This document shows positions 7,853 through 16,749 of a stretch of DNA of 64,000 nt, piece by piece (position 1 is the first letter of the stretch; each line of letters opens with the position of its first letter). The position numbers and the translations under genes are program-made. This DNA comes from Candidatus Binatia bacterium (GTDB taxonomy: Bacteria; Desulfobacterota; Binatia; UBA12015), in NCBI GenBank assembly GCA_029243485.1, contig JAQWRY010000001.1, positions 62,001-126,000 on the forward strand. The letters run 5' to 3'. The notes beneath the pieces were generated by a model. The model was not told the DNA's origin. It worked only from the letters and a program-made list of their open reading frames with translations, and did not search any database.

Positions 7853-8743
7853 TCATGCCCTGGGCCCACTTGCCTGCGCGAACCGGCCACCGGGTCCGCG
7901 GACGATGCGACCCCGGACCTCGAGATCCAGTAGGTCCGCCCAGATCTCCTCGACGCTTCGGTGCGCTCGTACGACCATCTCGTCCACGGTCAGCGCTCCT
8001 TCGCCGATCGCGGCCAGAAGAGCCGCGGCTCCAGCCGCTTCCTCTTCCGGCTCCGCACAAGATTCGAAGGCATCGAGCCTCAGCTCCTCCAGGATGTCGT
8101 GGACGTCCTCGACCAGCCGCGCCCCGTCCTTTAGGAGGGAGTGCGGACCCTTTGAGCGGGGCGCCCCCGCCGGCCCGGGCACGGCGAAGACCTCGCGTCC
8201 CTGCTCCGCAGCCTGCCGCGCGGTGATGAGGGAGCCGCTTCGTTCGGTCGCCTCGACCACGACGACGCCTAGCGAGAGGCCGCTGATCAACCGGTTCCGC
8301 CGCGGGAAGTGGTACGCACGCGGCTCCATCCCCGGCGGCCATTCGCTCACGATCAGGCCCCGCTCGAGAATCTCCTCTCGGATGCGGCGGTTCCTCCGTG
8401 GATACACGACGTCGGTCCCACCCCCGACGACGGCCACGGTCACGCCCCCCGCCTCGAGCGCTCCCGCGTGCGCGGCCCCGTCGATGCCCAGGGCGAGGCC
8501 ACTCACGACCGCGACACCCGCTGCTGCCAGATCCCGACCGAGGCTCCGTGCCGTCGCCAGGCCCTGCGCAGTCGCATCGCGCGCACCGACGATCGCGACC
8601 GCGAGCCCACCGAGCCCAGCGCCCCATGCCCCGCACCCTTCGACGAAGAGGACGTCCGGCGGGTCGAAGATGTGGCGCAGGGGCCCGGGGTACTGCTCGT
8701 CTTCGATCGATACGGCGACGCCACGCGCTCGGTCCTGTGCCAT
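7853..8743 (-). CDS. dprA: DNA-processing protein DprA, short form
   Basis: DprA/Smf protects incoming single-stranded DNA and loads RecA in natural transformation. The Rossmann-like core is complete: YPGPLRHIFDPPDVL, VAIVGARDATAQG, SGLALGIDGAAHAGAL, YPRRNRRIREEIL, FPRRNRLISGL and SGSLITARQA. The C-terminal winged-helix (DML1-like) region follows around VDEMVVRAHRSVEEI. At 296 residues from the ATG at 8743 (GGAGGTG just upstream), it lacks the N-terminal SAM/helix-hairpin-helix region found in many DprA proteins; the in-frame sequence further upstream to 9025 does not look like that domain. Its stop overlaps the start of the decayed topA segment as ATGA. Confidence 0.9.
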   Translation of the reverse strand: MAQDRARGVAVSIEDEQYPGPLRHIFDPPDVLFVEGCGAWGAGLGGLAVAIVGARDATAQGLATARSLGRDLAAAGVAVVSGLALGIDGAAHAGALEAGGVTVAVVGGGTDVVYPRRNRRIREEILERGLIVSEWPPGMEPRAYHFPRRNRLISGLSLGVVVVEATERSGSLITARQAAEQGREVFAVPGPAGAPRSKGPHSLLKDGARLVEDVHDILEELRLDAFESCAEPEEEAAGAAALLAAIGEGALTVDEMVVRAHRSVEEIWADLLDLEVRGRIVRGPGGRFAQASGPRA

Positions 8744-8860
8744 TTCACCTCCACACGCCCGGTCGGGCGGGACTCGGATCCACCGGAGACGGTAGGCGCA
8801 CGGCACGTGCGCGGCCATGTGGCAGGTGACAAGAATCCAGCCGGCCGGTAGACCGAGGCC

Positions 8861-9190
8861 ATGCCCACCCCGGGAGACATTCTGTCGAACATGCCCGAGC
8901 AGTTCGACGCCGAGGCCGCGCGCGGCCTGAACGTCGTCGTCCAGTTTCACCTCGGCGGTCCCGACGGGGGAACGCATCATGTGGTCATCCACGACGGCAC
9001 CATCGAGGTCGCACGAGGTGCTCACCAGAAACCGACGATGAGCCTCACCCTCGAAGGCTCCGACTTCGTCGCGCTCGCAACCGGCGAGCTTCGGCTTCAG
9101 CTCGCCTTCATGAACCGCAAGGTGCAGATCGCCGGGGATCTCGGCATGGCCTCGAAGCTGCTCGCCATCCTCGGGATCGGTCGCCGATGA
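8861..9190 (+). CDS. SCP2 sterol-binding domain protein
   Basis: 109-residue stand-alone SCP2 (sterol carrier protein 2) domain, a small fold with a hydrophobic tunnel that binds lipids, fatty acyl-CoA or sterols. The central DGTIEVARGAHQKPTMSLTL segment and the C-terminal LAFMNRKVQIAGDLGMASK are typical: the latter forms the G(K/R)(I/V)xIxGD element seen in nearly all SCP2 domains. No signal peptide, so it is cytoplasmic. It converges on the N-acetylglutamate-synthase-like gene with back-to-back stops (TGATCA, 9188-9193). What lipid it carries is unknown. Confidence 0.88.
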   Translation: MPTPGDILSNMPEQFDAEAARGLNVVVQFHLGGPDGGTHHVVIHDGTIEVARGAHQKPTMSLTLEGSDFVALATGELRLQLAFMNRKVQIAGDLGMASKLLAILGIGRR

Positions 9191-10417
9191 TCAGCCGACG
9201 TCGAGCCGGAACACCCGCGCGCGCGCGCGCCTAGCCGGATCGTACTCGACCCACTTCTCCGCCGGTACGTCGTCGGCCGTGTGCTGGGTGAAGCCGTTGC
9301 GCCCGAAGAATCGCGCCGCCCTCTCCGACGTCGTGACCGCAAAGACGTACGCCATTTTTCGTCGCCCAGCTTCGAGCAGGAGGCGCTTCACCAGACGCCC
9401 GCCGATGCCCTCCCCTTTGAAGCGCGTGAAGGCATAGAGCGCGCTGATCTCGCCGACCGACGCACGACCGTCTTTCCACTTACGGAGCGCGCCGACACCC
9501 GCGAGATGCCCGGCCCCGACCCAGACGCCGAACCCGTCGAGAAGAACCTCGGCCATCTGGTCGGCGGTGCGCGGCTTCAGGAGCCCTTCTTTCTGGCCGC
9601 GCGCGATCAACCGCTCGACCTCGTGGAAGTCGTCGACCGCCAGCGGTTCGACGTGGCAGTGATCGTCTCGTGAGATGAAGGTGCCCGACCCCTCGTAGGT
9701 GAACAGCTCGCGGGCGAGGCCATCGATCTTGCACAGGTTGACCGACGACACGCCACTATCGAGCACCTGATCGATCTCGGTCAGAAGACCCCGCCGATGC
9801 CCGAAGCCCTGGAACTCCGCCTCACCGACGGCCAGCAGGGCATCCAGGCTGGAACCGTCGAGGTAGGACAGGGAGCGCTTCCCGCGTTTCTGAACGAGCC
9901 CACCGACCCGGTCGATGAGCACGAGCTTCGAGACGCGAAAACCCGACGCGACGCGGCACGCCATCTCCAGAGCAGGCGCCTCCCCCACGACGAGACACAG
10001 CGGACGGACCCGCAGGATCCTCCAAACATCGACGAGGCGATCGGCCTCGGCCTGATCCCAGGCGACGACGTCGGACCGACCGCCGGCGGGCGGACCACGC
10101 CGGGATCGACGAGACGGGGCCCGCGGCAAGCCGAGCCACCGACGCCACAGAGCGGCCGGATCGCTCTGGGTCCGGGGACTGCTTTTCGGCGCCGCCGATG
10201 CCGGGGCGTTCCCCACAACCAGGACGACCCCGGCTCCGCACCCCAGAAGATCTCGGACGACCGTGGCCAGGCGCCGGCGAGAGCCGACCGCCTGCAACAC
10301 CTCCCGATCGGCGGCGAGCACCAGGGTGCGGCCCCGGAACTCCTCGAGATAAAAATCCTTCTCGGCGAACGCGGCCACGGCCGAGGCGATTATCACATGG
10401 GCCGCGGAAATGCGCAC
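9191..10417 (-). CDS. N-acetylglutamate synthase-like protein (amino-acid-kinase-like domain + GNAT)
   Basis: About 408 residues from a GTG near 10417 (a GTG at 10396 is also possible; upstream frame to 10693 would run into the divergent ggt gene). The C-terminal ~140 residues are a GNAT acetyltransferase with ISALYAFTRFKGEGIGGRLV as the acetyl-CoA-binding motif A and AARFFGRNGF as motif B. The middle has LARELFTYEGSGT, a signature of ArgA-type synthases, joined to a degenerate carbamate-kinase-like domain (RVSKLVLIDRVGGLV). This fits acetyl-CoA:glutamate N-acetyltransferase, the first step of arginine synthesis. The kinase-like part contains an unusual Arg/Pro-rich insertion. The C-terminal arginine run lies in an alternating CG tract at 9216-9230. 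Confidence 0.75.
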   Translation of the reverse strand: MRISAAHVIIASAVAAFAEKDFYLEEFRGRTLVLAADREVLQAVGSRRRLATVVRDLLGCGAGVVLVVGNAPASAAPKSSPRTQSDPAALWRRWLGLPRAPSRRSRRGPPAGGRSDVVAWDQAEADRLVDVWRILRVRPLCLVVGEAPALEMACRVASGFRVSKLVLIDRVGGLVQKRGKRSLSYLDGSSLDALLAVGEAEFQGFGHRRGLLTEIDQVLDSGVSSVNLCKIDGLARELFTYEGSGTFISRDDHCHVEPLAVDDFHEVERLIARGQKEGLLKPRTADQMAEVLLDGFGVWVGAGHLAGVGALRKWKDGRASVGEISALYAFTRFKGEGIGGRLVKRLLLEAGRRKMAYVFAVTTSERAARFFGRNGFTQHTADDVPAEKWVEYDPARRARARVFRLDVG

Positions 10418-10460
10418 CCGCGTTGTGTTCCCGACAACACGGACGTAGAACCAGCGTCTC

Positions 10461-12215
10461 TTGAGAACAGGCGTGCATTTCCTGGTTGCCGTCTTGATCG
10501 CGACGACACTGTTCGAACAGACGGCTTGGGCCACTCCTGGTGGTGTGGTGGCCGCAGAGAACGCGATCGCGGCCGAGGTCGGTATTGCCGTCCTCGACGA
10601 AGGTGGCTCCGCCGTCGACGCGGCCATCGCGGCGTCGCTGGCGGCCTGCGTCGTCCACTCCACATCCTGCGGCATCGGGGGCGGCGGATTCATGGTCGTC
10701 TACGATGCGACCACCAAGAAGAGCGTCGCTCTCGATTACCGCGAAGTTGCGCCCGCCGCGGTGAGCGAGTCGCTCTATCTCGAGAACGGCAAGTACGTTC
10801 GCGAGCGAAGTCGGCTCGGCCCCCACGCGATCGGCGTCCCCGGGGAGATTGCCGGGCTCGCCGCTGCGCATGCCCGCTTCGGCCGTCTGCCGTGGAGCCG
10901 CCTAGTCGCTCCCGCAGCCCGCCTCGCCCGAGAGGGCTTCCCGGTCACCGCCCACATGGGGAGGAAGCTCGCATCGAGCCGGGACGGCCTCGCCAAGGAC
11001 CCCGAACTCGCCGCCCTCTTCCTGAACCCGGACGGCTCCGCCCCAAAGGAAGGCGAAACCCTCCGACTCACGGCACTCGCAGACACGCTCGATGCGGTCG
11101 CGAAGGACGGCCCCGAGGCCTTCTACTCGGGCAAGGTCGCACACTCGATCGCGAAGAGCGTGCGAGATGCCGGCGGCGTGATGACCGAGAAGGACCTTGC
11201 CGACTACGAGCCGGTTTGGAGAGAGCCGCTCGAGACGACGTACCGAGGAAGCACGATCTACACGATGCCCCCGCCCAGCGCCGGCGGCACCGCCGTAGTC
11301 CTCGCGCTCGATACGTTGTCGGGAATGGACGTGAAGAGCCTCGGAGCGACGTCGCCCGAGCGCTACCACCTCTTCGCGGAGATCCTGCAGCACGCGTTCG
11401 CCGATCGCGCGGTCTCATCCGGAGACCCCGCGTTCGACCCGCCGCCCCCCGCCGCCGACGGCGCCGCTCTTCGCACCCGGATCGACACCGCGAAGACGCA
11501 TCCCGCCGAGTACTACGGCACGACCAGAACCGCGGGCCGCGCGGGCGCCCCGCCGGACGACGCCGGGACCGGTCACATCTCCGTGATCGCCCCCGACGGC
11601 AGCGCCGCCGCCGCCACGACGACGATCAACACGGCCTTCGGCGCCCTGCTCGGCGCCCGCGGCAGCGGCGTGACTCTCAACAACGAGCTCGACGACTTCA
11701 GCTTCCCCGCTCCGAACTACTGGGGCGTGGCCCCCGGCAAGACCAACCACATCGCACCCCGCAAACGGCCGACCAGCAGCATGACCCCGACCATCGCCGT
11801 GCAGGACGGCAAAGCCGTCGTCGCGGTCGGAGCCTCCGGGGGGCCCCTCATCATCAGCGCCACCCTGGAAGTCCTGACGAACGTGCTGGATTTCGGCCTT
11901 CCGCCGGAAGCCGCAGTCGCTGCGCCTCGAATTCACCACCAGTGGCAGCCCCAGATGCTCCTGATCGAGCCGGGCATCGGCCCCGCCGACCGCAAGACCC
12001 TGGAGACCCTTGGACACGAGATTCGTGAGATTCCGGGCGTCGCCGCCGTCTCTTTAGCGACGGCTTTTCCCGCAAACGGCCCCGCCGGGGCCGGGGATCC
12101 GCGAAAAGGGGGAGCCGCACGGACGGGAAACAGGGGTGACCGGGATCTGGACGGATGCGAGGATGTGGGCAAGGACGAGCCTTGTCCCGCGGTGGCGGGC
12201 AAGCTTTCGCCCTGA
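10461..12215 (+). CDS. ggt: Gamma-glutamyltransferase (glutathione hydrolase)
   Basis: Ntn-hydrolase proenzyme that cleaves the gamma-glutamyl bond of glutathione in the periplasm. A signal peptide spans roughly residues 1-24 (ends AWA). The large chain has GGSAVDAAIAASLAACVVHS and a GIGGGGFMVVYD segment. The processing and nucleophile threonine is T370 in GTGHISVI; the usual TTH has become TGH. Downstream are RGSGVTLNNELDDFSF and MTPTI, then ASGGPLI. 584 residues is normal length. The first start is a TTG at 10461; the GTG at 10473 with an upstream GAGAACAGG is equally likely. It is divergent from the ArgA-like gene with only some 40 bp between them. The last ~40 residues are a polar tail. 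Confidence 0.93.
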   Translation: MRTGVHFLVAVLIATTLFEQTAWATPGGVVAAENAIAAEVGIAVLDEGGSAVDAAIAASLAACVVHSTSCGIGGGGFMVVYDATTKKSVALDYREVAPAAVSESLYLENGKYVRERSRLGPHAIGVPGEIAGLAAAHARFGRLPWSRLVAPAARLAREGFPVTAHMGRKLASSRDGLAKDPELAALFLNPDGSAPKEGETLRLTALADTLDAVAKDGPEAFYSGKVAHSIAKSVRDAGGVMTEKDLADYEPVWREPLETTYRGSTIYTMPPPSAGGTAVVLALDTLSGMDVKSLGATSPERYHLFAEILQHAFADRAVSSGDPAFDPPPPAADGAALRTRIDTAKTHPAEYYGTTRTAGRAGAPPDDAGTGHISVIAPDGSAAAATTTINTAFGALLGARGSGVTLNNELDDFSFPAPNYWGVAPGKTNHIAPRKRPTSSMTPTIAVQDGKAVVAVGASGGPLIISATLEVLTNVLDFGLPPEAAVAAPRIHHQWQPQMLLIEPGIGPADRKTLETLGHEIREIPGVAAVSLATAFPANGPAGAGDPRKGGAARTGNRGDRDLDGCEDVGKDEPCPAVAGKLSP

Positions 12216-12222
12216 ACACGCC

Positions 12223-13128
12223 ATGGCCTCCGAACCCGCGATCATCTCAGTCATCGTTGCCACGAGAGACCGTGCCCAAAGCCTCGAGCGGCTCCTGGGC
12301 AGCCTCGAGGATCTCGACGCGCCTCCCGTTCCGTACGAGATCATCGTCGCGGACAACGGCTCGACCGACGGCACGCCCTCGCTTCTCGCCGAGTGGCGAC
12401 GCCACGAAGAAGCACGCACGGTCGTGCGCGTGGCCGAACCGGGCAAATCGCGAGCGGCCAACTCGGCCATCGCCGCTTCCGAGGGAGAGCTCCTCGCTTT
12501 CGTCGATGACGACGTCGTCACCGACAAGCGCTGGCTCGTCGAGATCTGGAACTACTTCAGCGAGAACGACTGTGCGGCCGCACAAGGTCTGGTCGATTGG
12601 CCCGACGAAGCGAGCGCCGACCCCGCGCTGCGCTGCGACTTGGAGAAGTACGGCACGATCGTCCGCGTCCACCAGTCGCCCGAAGCACCGAGCCAGCGCC
12701 TGACAGGCGCGAACATGGTCCTGCGCCGTCACGCGTTCAACGTCGTCGGTGGCTTCAACGAGAAGCTCGGCCCCGGCGCCGCCGGGGCGAGCGAAGACAC
12801 CGAGCTCGGGCAACGCATTCTCGCCGTCGGCGGATGGATCGGATACGTGGAGCACGCGCGGGTCGTCCACGAGGTGGACCCGACGCGACTCACCGAGAGC
12901 CACTTCGCCGAGCATCATAGGCGGCTGGGTCGAAGCCGCTTTGAGTACAAGCACAACGGGCTGCTCTCGAGCATCCTGCCGAACCTCGCGAAGTCCGCGT
13001 TCCAGTACGGCCTGTACTCGGTCCTGCGCAACGACGTGCGCAAGTACCGGGCGAAGGGCCGCCTGTATCACTACAGCGCGATGATCGGCGTCCGCCGCGA
13101 CGGCGGCCCGCCTTCTCGCGCGGCGTAG
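12223..13128 (+). CDS. Family 2 glycosyltransferase
   Basis: GT-A fold glycosyltransferase, 301 residues from the ATG at 12223. IISVIVATRDRAQSLERLL opens the nucleotide-sugar binding half; IIVADNGSTDGT is the conserved GT2 loop; FVDDDV carries the metal-binding DxD-like motif; GGFNEKLGPG and a following EDTELGQR form the acceptor-side ED motif of inverting GT2 enzymes. No transmembrane segments. In-frame sequence upstream to 12136 lies in the end of ggt and is excluded. Acceptor and sugar are not predictable; the rhamnose operon at 37-40 kb provides one possible donor in the same region. Confidence 0.88.
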   Translation: MASEPAIISVIVATRDRAQSLERLLGSLEDLDAPPVPYEIIVADNGSTDGTPSLLAEWRRHEEARTVVRVAEPGKSRAANSAIAASEGELLAFVDDDVVTDKRWLVEIWNYFSENDCAAAQGLVDWPDEASADPALRCDLEKYGTIVRVHQSPEAPSQRLTGANMVLRRHAFNVVGGFNEKLGPGAAGASEDTELGQRILAVGGWIGYVEHARVVHEVDPTRLTESHFAEHHRRLGRSRFEYKHNGLLSSILPNLAKSAFQYGLYSVLRNDVRKYRAKGRLYHYSAMIGVRRDGGPPSRAA

Positions 13129-13311
13129 TCGCCCGCATCGCCGCAGTATCCTCGCGGGGAATCGTCTCCCGGCATCGTTACTCCGGCCAATCGAGCGGCC
13201 CGGGCGAGTAGCCCAGCCGCCCGGCATCGTCAGCCGGCCCATCGCGCAGCGTCCCCCTCATCGCCGCCGTCGATGATGCGCCGCTCGCCTGTTCGCGGTA
13301 AACTCGCGTCG

Positions 13312-15042
13312 ATGCAGAAACCCCGCAAGCAAAGCCCGGCGCGCAAGAAACGTCGCGCCCTCGTTCTCGGCGGCGGGATCTCAGGCCTCGGGGTGGCAAT
13401 CCTACTGGCCAGGCGCGGCTGGAGCGTCCGGGTCCTCGAGCGCGACCACCGGCCGCCGGTGGCTACCCCCGAAGATGCCTTCCGATTCTGGAGGCGTCCG
13501 GGCCTGCCCCAGTTTCGGCACTCGCACACCTTCCTCGCGCGTCTGACCGCCGTCCTGCGCGAACACTTCCCCGAGGTCCTGACCGCCCTGCGCGCCGCAG
13601 GCACCATCGAGATCCCTCTGACGATCGGAACGCCCCCCTCCCTGGATCTCGGCCCCCGCGAGAAGGGCGACGGCGAGCTCGTGCTGCTGGGTGCCCGACG
13701 CGCCGCCTTCGAGTGGGCCCTGCTCGAGGTCGCTCGCAGCCGCCCCGAAATCGAGATCACCGAAGGGGTCTACTGCGAGGATCTCCTCCACGAACCCGGG
13801 CCCCGAGGCCAGCCACCGCAGATCGTCGGCGCACGGATCCGCTCTCTGCCGGCCCTGTCGACCGCAGGAGACGACGGCCAGATCCCGTGGAAGTCCGGCG
13901 GGACCCCGCGCGCACAGGGCCGCGCGCGCCAGATTCGTGCCGATCTCGTGATCGACGCGACCGGGCGCCGGTCCAACGCGGACAGGTGGCTCTCGGCGAT
14001 CGGCGTGGACGCTCCGGAGGAAGAACGCATCCCGACCGGGATCTACTACTTCACCCGGTTCTATCGACTGACGGGAAGTCGCCCTCCGGGCGGCAGCACC
14101 GGCCTGGTCGCGGGCGACGTCGGATGGCTGAAACTGGCGACGTTCCCCGGCGACGGGGACACCTTCTCGATTACCGTCGGGGCCAACATCGACGACCGCC
14201 CTTTTCGCGCTCTGTCCGACCCTAAAGTGTTTGAGGCGCTCATCACCTCGTTCCCGCAGATCGCCGTGTGGCGGGCGCACGGCGTCTCACAACCGATCGA
14301 CGGCGCGGACACGCCCGTACTGGTGATGGGCGGACTCGAGAACTTGAAGCGACGCTTCGACAAGGACGGCGTCCCGCTGGTCCGCGGCTTCGTCGCGGTC
14401 GGTGACTCCCTGTACCACTCGAATCCCATCTATGGCCGAGGCGTCACGTCCGGCATGCTTGCGGTCACACTGCTGGACCAGGCACTCAATGCGCACCCCG
14501 GCGAGATCGACGCCGCGATCGCGACGTACCACGCGCGCGCCCGCGTCGAGGTCGAGCCGTTCTGGCGTCACGCCGCCGCCAGCGACCGGATGTCTCAAGC
14601 GATGCGGGAGAACCGGAACCGGGAGGACGACCCGTCCGACCTCTGGTCCTGGGCCTGGTCGTGGGTTTCTGACCCGACGGCACGCGTGACCGAACTCAGC
14701 AGCCGCGCAGCAAAGACCTTCCTCGAGCAGGGCTTCGGCCCCGCGCTTCGCGAAGACGGCCAGGTCTACCGGGCTGCGATGCGGGTCATGAACATGCTCG
14801 ACATGCCCCAGGACGGACTCCTCTCGGCAAACGTGCTGTCGAGAGCGGTGCCCTATCTGGTGCGCTCGCTGGTCTGGCCGCCTCACGAACAGGCGTTCCC
14901 CGGACCGACACGTACAGAAGCCCTCGCGCTCATCGAAAAGATGGAGAACGAGGGAGAGAAGCCGGCGCGACCGCGAAAGACCCAGCCACGGTCGAAGAGC
15001 ACGCGGCTTCGCCCAGACTCCGAAGTCGCCGGGCACGCTTAG
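13312..15042 (+). CDS. FAD-dependent oxidoreductase/hydroxylase
   Basis: 576 residues from the ATG at 13312, preceded by a basic leader. The FAD-binding dinucleotide motif is ALVLGGGISGLGVAILLARRG, with an acid (E) ending the second strand in VRVLERD. VIDATGRRSNADRWL and GFVAVGDSLYHSNPIYGRG are the second and third FAD-contact motifs of the PHBH/geranylgeranyl-reductase/halogenase superfamily. Halogenase-specific lysine motifs were not recognised, so a monooxygenase or reductase is more likely. C-terminal ~60 residues are charged and lysine/arginine-rich. It is followed 11 bases later by an SDR enzyme, so the two may act on one lipophilic substrate. Confidence 0.8.
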   Translation: MQKPRKQSPARKKRRALVLGGGISGLGVAILLARRGWSVRVLERDHRPPVATPEDAFRFWRRPGLPQFRHSHTFLARLTAVLREHFPEVLTALRAAGTIEIPLTIGTPPSLDLGPREKGDGELVLLGARRAAFEWALLEVARSRPEIEITEGVYCEDLLHEPGPRGQPPQIVGARIRSLPALSTAGDDGQIPWKSGGTPRAQGRARQIRADLVIDATGRRSNADRWLSAIGVDAPEEERIPTGIYYFTRFYRLTGSRPPGGSTGLVAGDVGWLKLATFPGDGDTFSITVGANIDDRPFRALSDPKVFEALITSFPQIAVWRAHGVSQPIDGADTPVLVMGGLENLKRRFDKDGVPLVRGFVAVGDSLYHSNPIYGRGVTSGMLAVTLLDQALNAHPGEIDAAIATYHARARVEVEPFWRHAAASDRMSQAMRENRNREDDPSDLWSWAWSWVSDPTARVTELSSRAAKTFLEQGFGPALREDGQVYRAAMRVMNMLDMPQDGLLSANVLSRAVPYLVRSLVWPPHEQAFPGPTRTEALALIEKMENEGEKPARPRKTQPRSKSTRLRPDSEVAGHA

Positions 15043-15053
15043 GCTGCCCGCGC

Positions 15054-15866
15054 ATGTCCGGCCTGAAAGATCTGAACGACCGCGTCGTGGTGGTCACCGG
15101 CGCCTCCAGCGGACTCGGCCGTGGTCTCGCACGGACGATGGCCGCACGCGGAGCCCGCGTGGCCCTTGTCGCGCGACGGACCGACCGACTCGAAGAGGTC
15201 GCCGCCGAGATCCACGCCGACGGCGGCGACGCGGTCGTCGTGACCTGTGACGTGGGCTCGCCCGCGTCCATCGAGCAGGCGTCCGGGAAGGTTCTCGCAT
15301 GGCATGGGCGGATCGACGTTCTCGTGAACGCCGCGGGCTACGCGCGACATCTGCTCTTCAAGGATCAGGATCCGGCCGACGCCGAGCGCATGATGGACGT
15401 GAACTACTTCGGCATCGCGAACTGGATCCGCGCAGTCCTCCCGTCGATGCGCACTGCCGGGTGCGGTTGGATCGTGAACCTCTCCTCCTTCGCCGGCAGG
15501 CTCGGCCAACCCGACGAGGCGAGCTACGCCGCGACGAAGTTCGCGGTGACCGGGCTCTCCGAAAGCCTCGCGATGGAACTCGAGCCGCTCGGGATCCACG
15601 TGATGTGCGTGTACCCGGTGCTCGTGCGAACCGAGATGTTCGACGATGCGACGCTCGCCCGCATGCCCGAGCGAACCCGGAACAGCTTCATCGAAGTGGA
15701 CGAGTTCTGCGACACGGTGCTCGCTGCGCTCGCCCGAGGGGCCTACGAGGTCACCGTCCCGCGACGGTTCGGACTCATCTACCTGCTCCGGCTGCTCTTC
15801 CCCGGGATGATGCGGAAGCAAACCGCCGCGATCCGCCTCCCCATCCTGCCGGATTTGAAGCGCTAA
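15054..15866 (+). CDS. SDR family NAD(P)-dependent oxidoreductase
   Basis: Classical short-chain dehydrogenase of 270 residues. The cofactor motif VVVTGASSGLGRGLA, the D-V pair in VVTCDVGS, NAAGYA (the NNAG equivalent), then the catalytic Ser in NLSSFAGRLG and the Y-A-A-T-K tetrad motif are all intact. An Arg-rich second strand (ARRTDRLEE) suggests NADP(H) preference. It follows the flavin enzyme closely and likely shares its transcript. The C-terminal FPGMMRKQTAAIRLP is hydrophobic-basic and may associate with membrane. Substrate unknown. Confidence 0.9.
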   Translation: MSGLKDLNDRVVVVTGASSGLGRGLARTMAARGARVALVARRTDRLEEVAAEIHADGGDAVVVTCDVGSPASIEQASGKVLAWHGRIDVLVNAAGYARHLLFKDQDPADAERMMDVNYFGIANWIRAVLPSMRTAGCGWIVNLSSFAGRLGQPDEASYAATKFAVTGLSESLAMELEPLGIHVMCVYPVLVRTEMFDDATLARMPERTRNSFIEVDEFCDTVLAALARGAYEVTVPRRFGLIYLLRLLFPGMMRKQTAAIRLPILPDLKR

Positions 15867-15897
15867 TCCATTCCGCCCGCCGAACCGAGAAACCCAC

Positions 15898-16533
15898 ATG
15901 AGCAATCCCCGATCGTCGGTCGCGACGCTGGCCCTTGTCCTTCCTCTCCTCCTAGCCGGCCCCGCGACGGCGCGACTGATCGGAACACTCGAAGAACCGG
16001 TCAACGGCGGGCAATGCGCCGGGATCGGTAACATTCGCGGCTGGGTTTACAGCAGCACTGGCTCCGAGCTCGTTCAGCCCTTCCAGGTATCGATAGACGG
16101 GCAGAAGTCGATCGAAGTGCCTTGCTGCGGAAGCCGCGGGGACGTTTCGAGCAAACAGGCCGGCGCCCCTGCGCGTAGCGGCTTCTCCGGCGTCCTGAAC
16201 TTCGGACTGCTGTCACCGGGCAGCCACAAGGTCTCCATGTCGATCCAGAGCCGAGCGGGTGAAAAGCTCACCCTGGAGACGACCTGCACCAGCCGGCGCA
16301 TCGGGGCGGACCCTCGCCTCTCCGACCTCGATCTCGACAACGACGGCGCGGGGTACTGTGAGAGCGACCTCGACGACCCGAGCCTGATCTGCTGCGAAGG
16401 CGTGAAGACGGTCGGCCCGGGCGGCGCCCAGATCTGCCAGAACGTCTGCTACCGCTGGGACCGTGCCGCCCAGGGCCTGGTAATGAGCGCCGGACCGGTC
16501 CTCGCAAACCCCCAGTGCCACAGCGACGACTGA
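15898..16533 (+). CDS. Secreted protein with one GWV-type repeat module
   Basis: 211 residues with a signal peptide (about 1-25, ending PATA). Residues about 28-125 form one beta-rich module: LEEPVNGGQCAGIGNIRGWV at the start, an IDG turn, a C-C-G-S-R-G-D segment and SGFSGVLNFGLLSPGSHKV near its end. The same plan (LExP...G...GW, then (G)xxRxD, then NGFG...N.....G) appears twice in the protein at 17509. The C-terminal ~85 residues are cysteine-rich (at least eight Cys), probably disulfide-bonded outside the cytoplasm. I do not recognise a named function. A hairpin follows its stop. A surface or secreted structural protein is the safest description. Confidence 0.75.
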   Translation: MSNPRSSVATLALVLPLLLAGPATARLIGTLEEPVNGGQCAGIGNIRGWVYSSTGSELVQPFQVSIDGQKSIEVPCCGSRGDVSSKQAGAPARSGFSGVLNFGLLSPGSHKVSMSIQSRAGEKLTLETTCTSRRIGADPRLSDLDLDNDGAGYCESDLDDPSLICCEGVKTVGPGGAQICQNVCYRWDRAAQGLVMSAGPVLANPQCHSDD

Positions 16534-16554
16534 CCCGCCCGCGGGCCCCTCGCT

Positions 16555-16573
16555 GGCGGGGGCTTGCCCCGCC
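16555..16573 (+). terminator. Candidate transcription terminator hairpin
   Basis: Seven-base-pair GC stem (GGCGGGG / CCCCGCC) with a five-base loop, about 20 bases after the stop of the secreted protein gene. No T-run follows, so it may be a factor-assisted terminator or an mRNA-stabilising hairpin. Confidence 0.4.
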
Positions 16574-16749
16574 GCGGCCCCGCGCCTATAGCAGCGCGTC
16601 ACAGCTCGGGGTCGAGTTGAAAGTCTCGACGGCGACCCCTACTCTAGTGGAAACGTCGTTTCAGTTCGTGTACGTTGCGTCGGCACCGCTGGCGGGTGTT
16701 GGGGGACGGGGCGGCGACGCCTCCCCGGGGGAAGCGGAGGAGCGCTGCG

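Noticed and set aside
9216-9230. Alternating CG tract (possible Z-DNA)
   Set aside because: It encodes the Arg/Ala run at the ArgA-like C-terminus, and high GC makes such tracts common.
9797-12028. 743-codon plus-strand frame
   Set aside because: Covers parts of the ArgA-like gene on the other strand and ggt in another frame; no domain is visible and Arg content is extreme.
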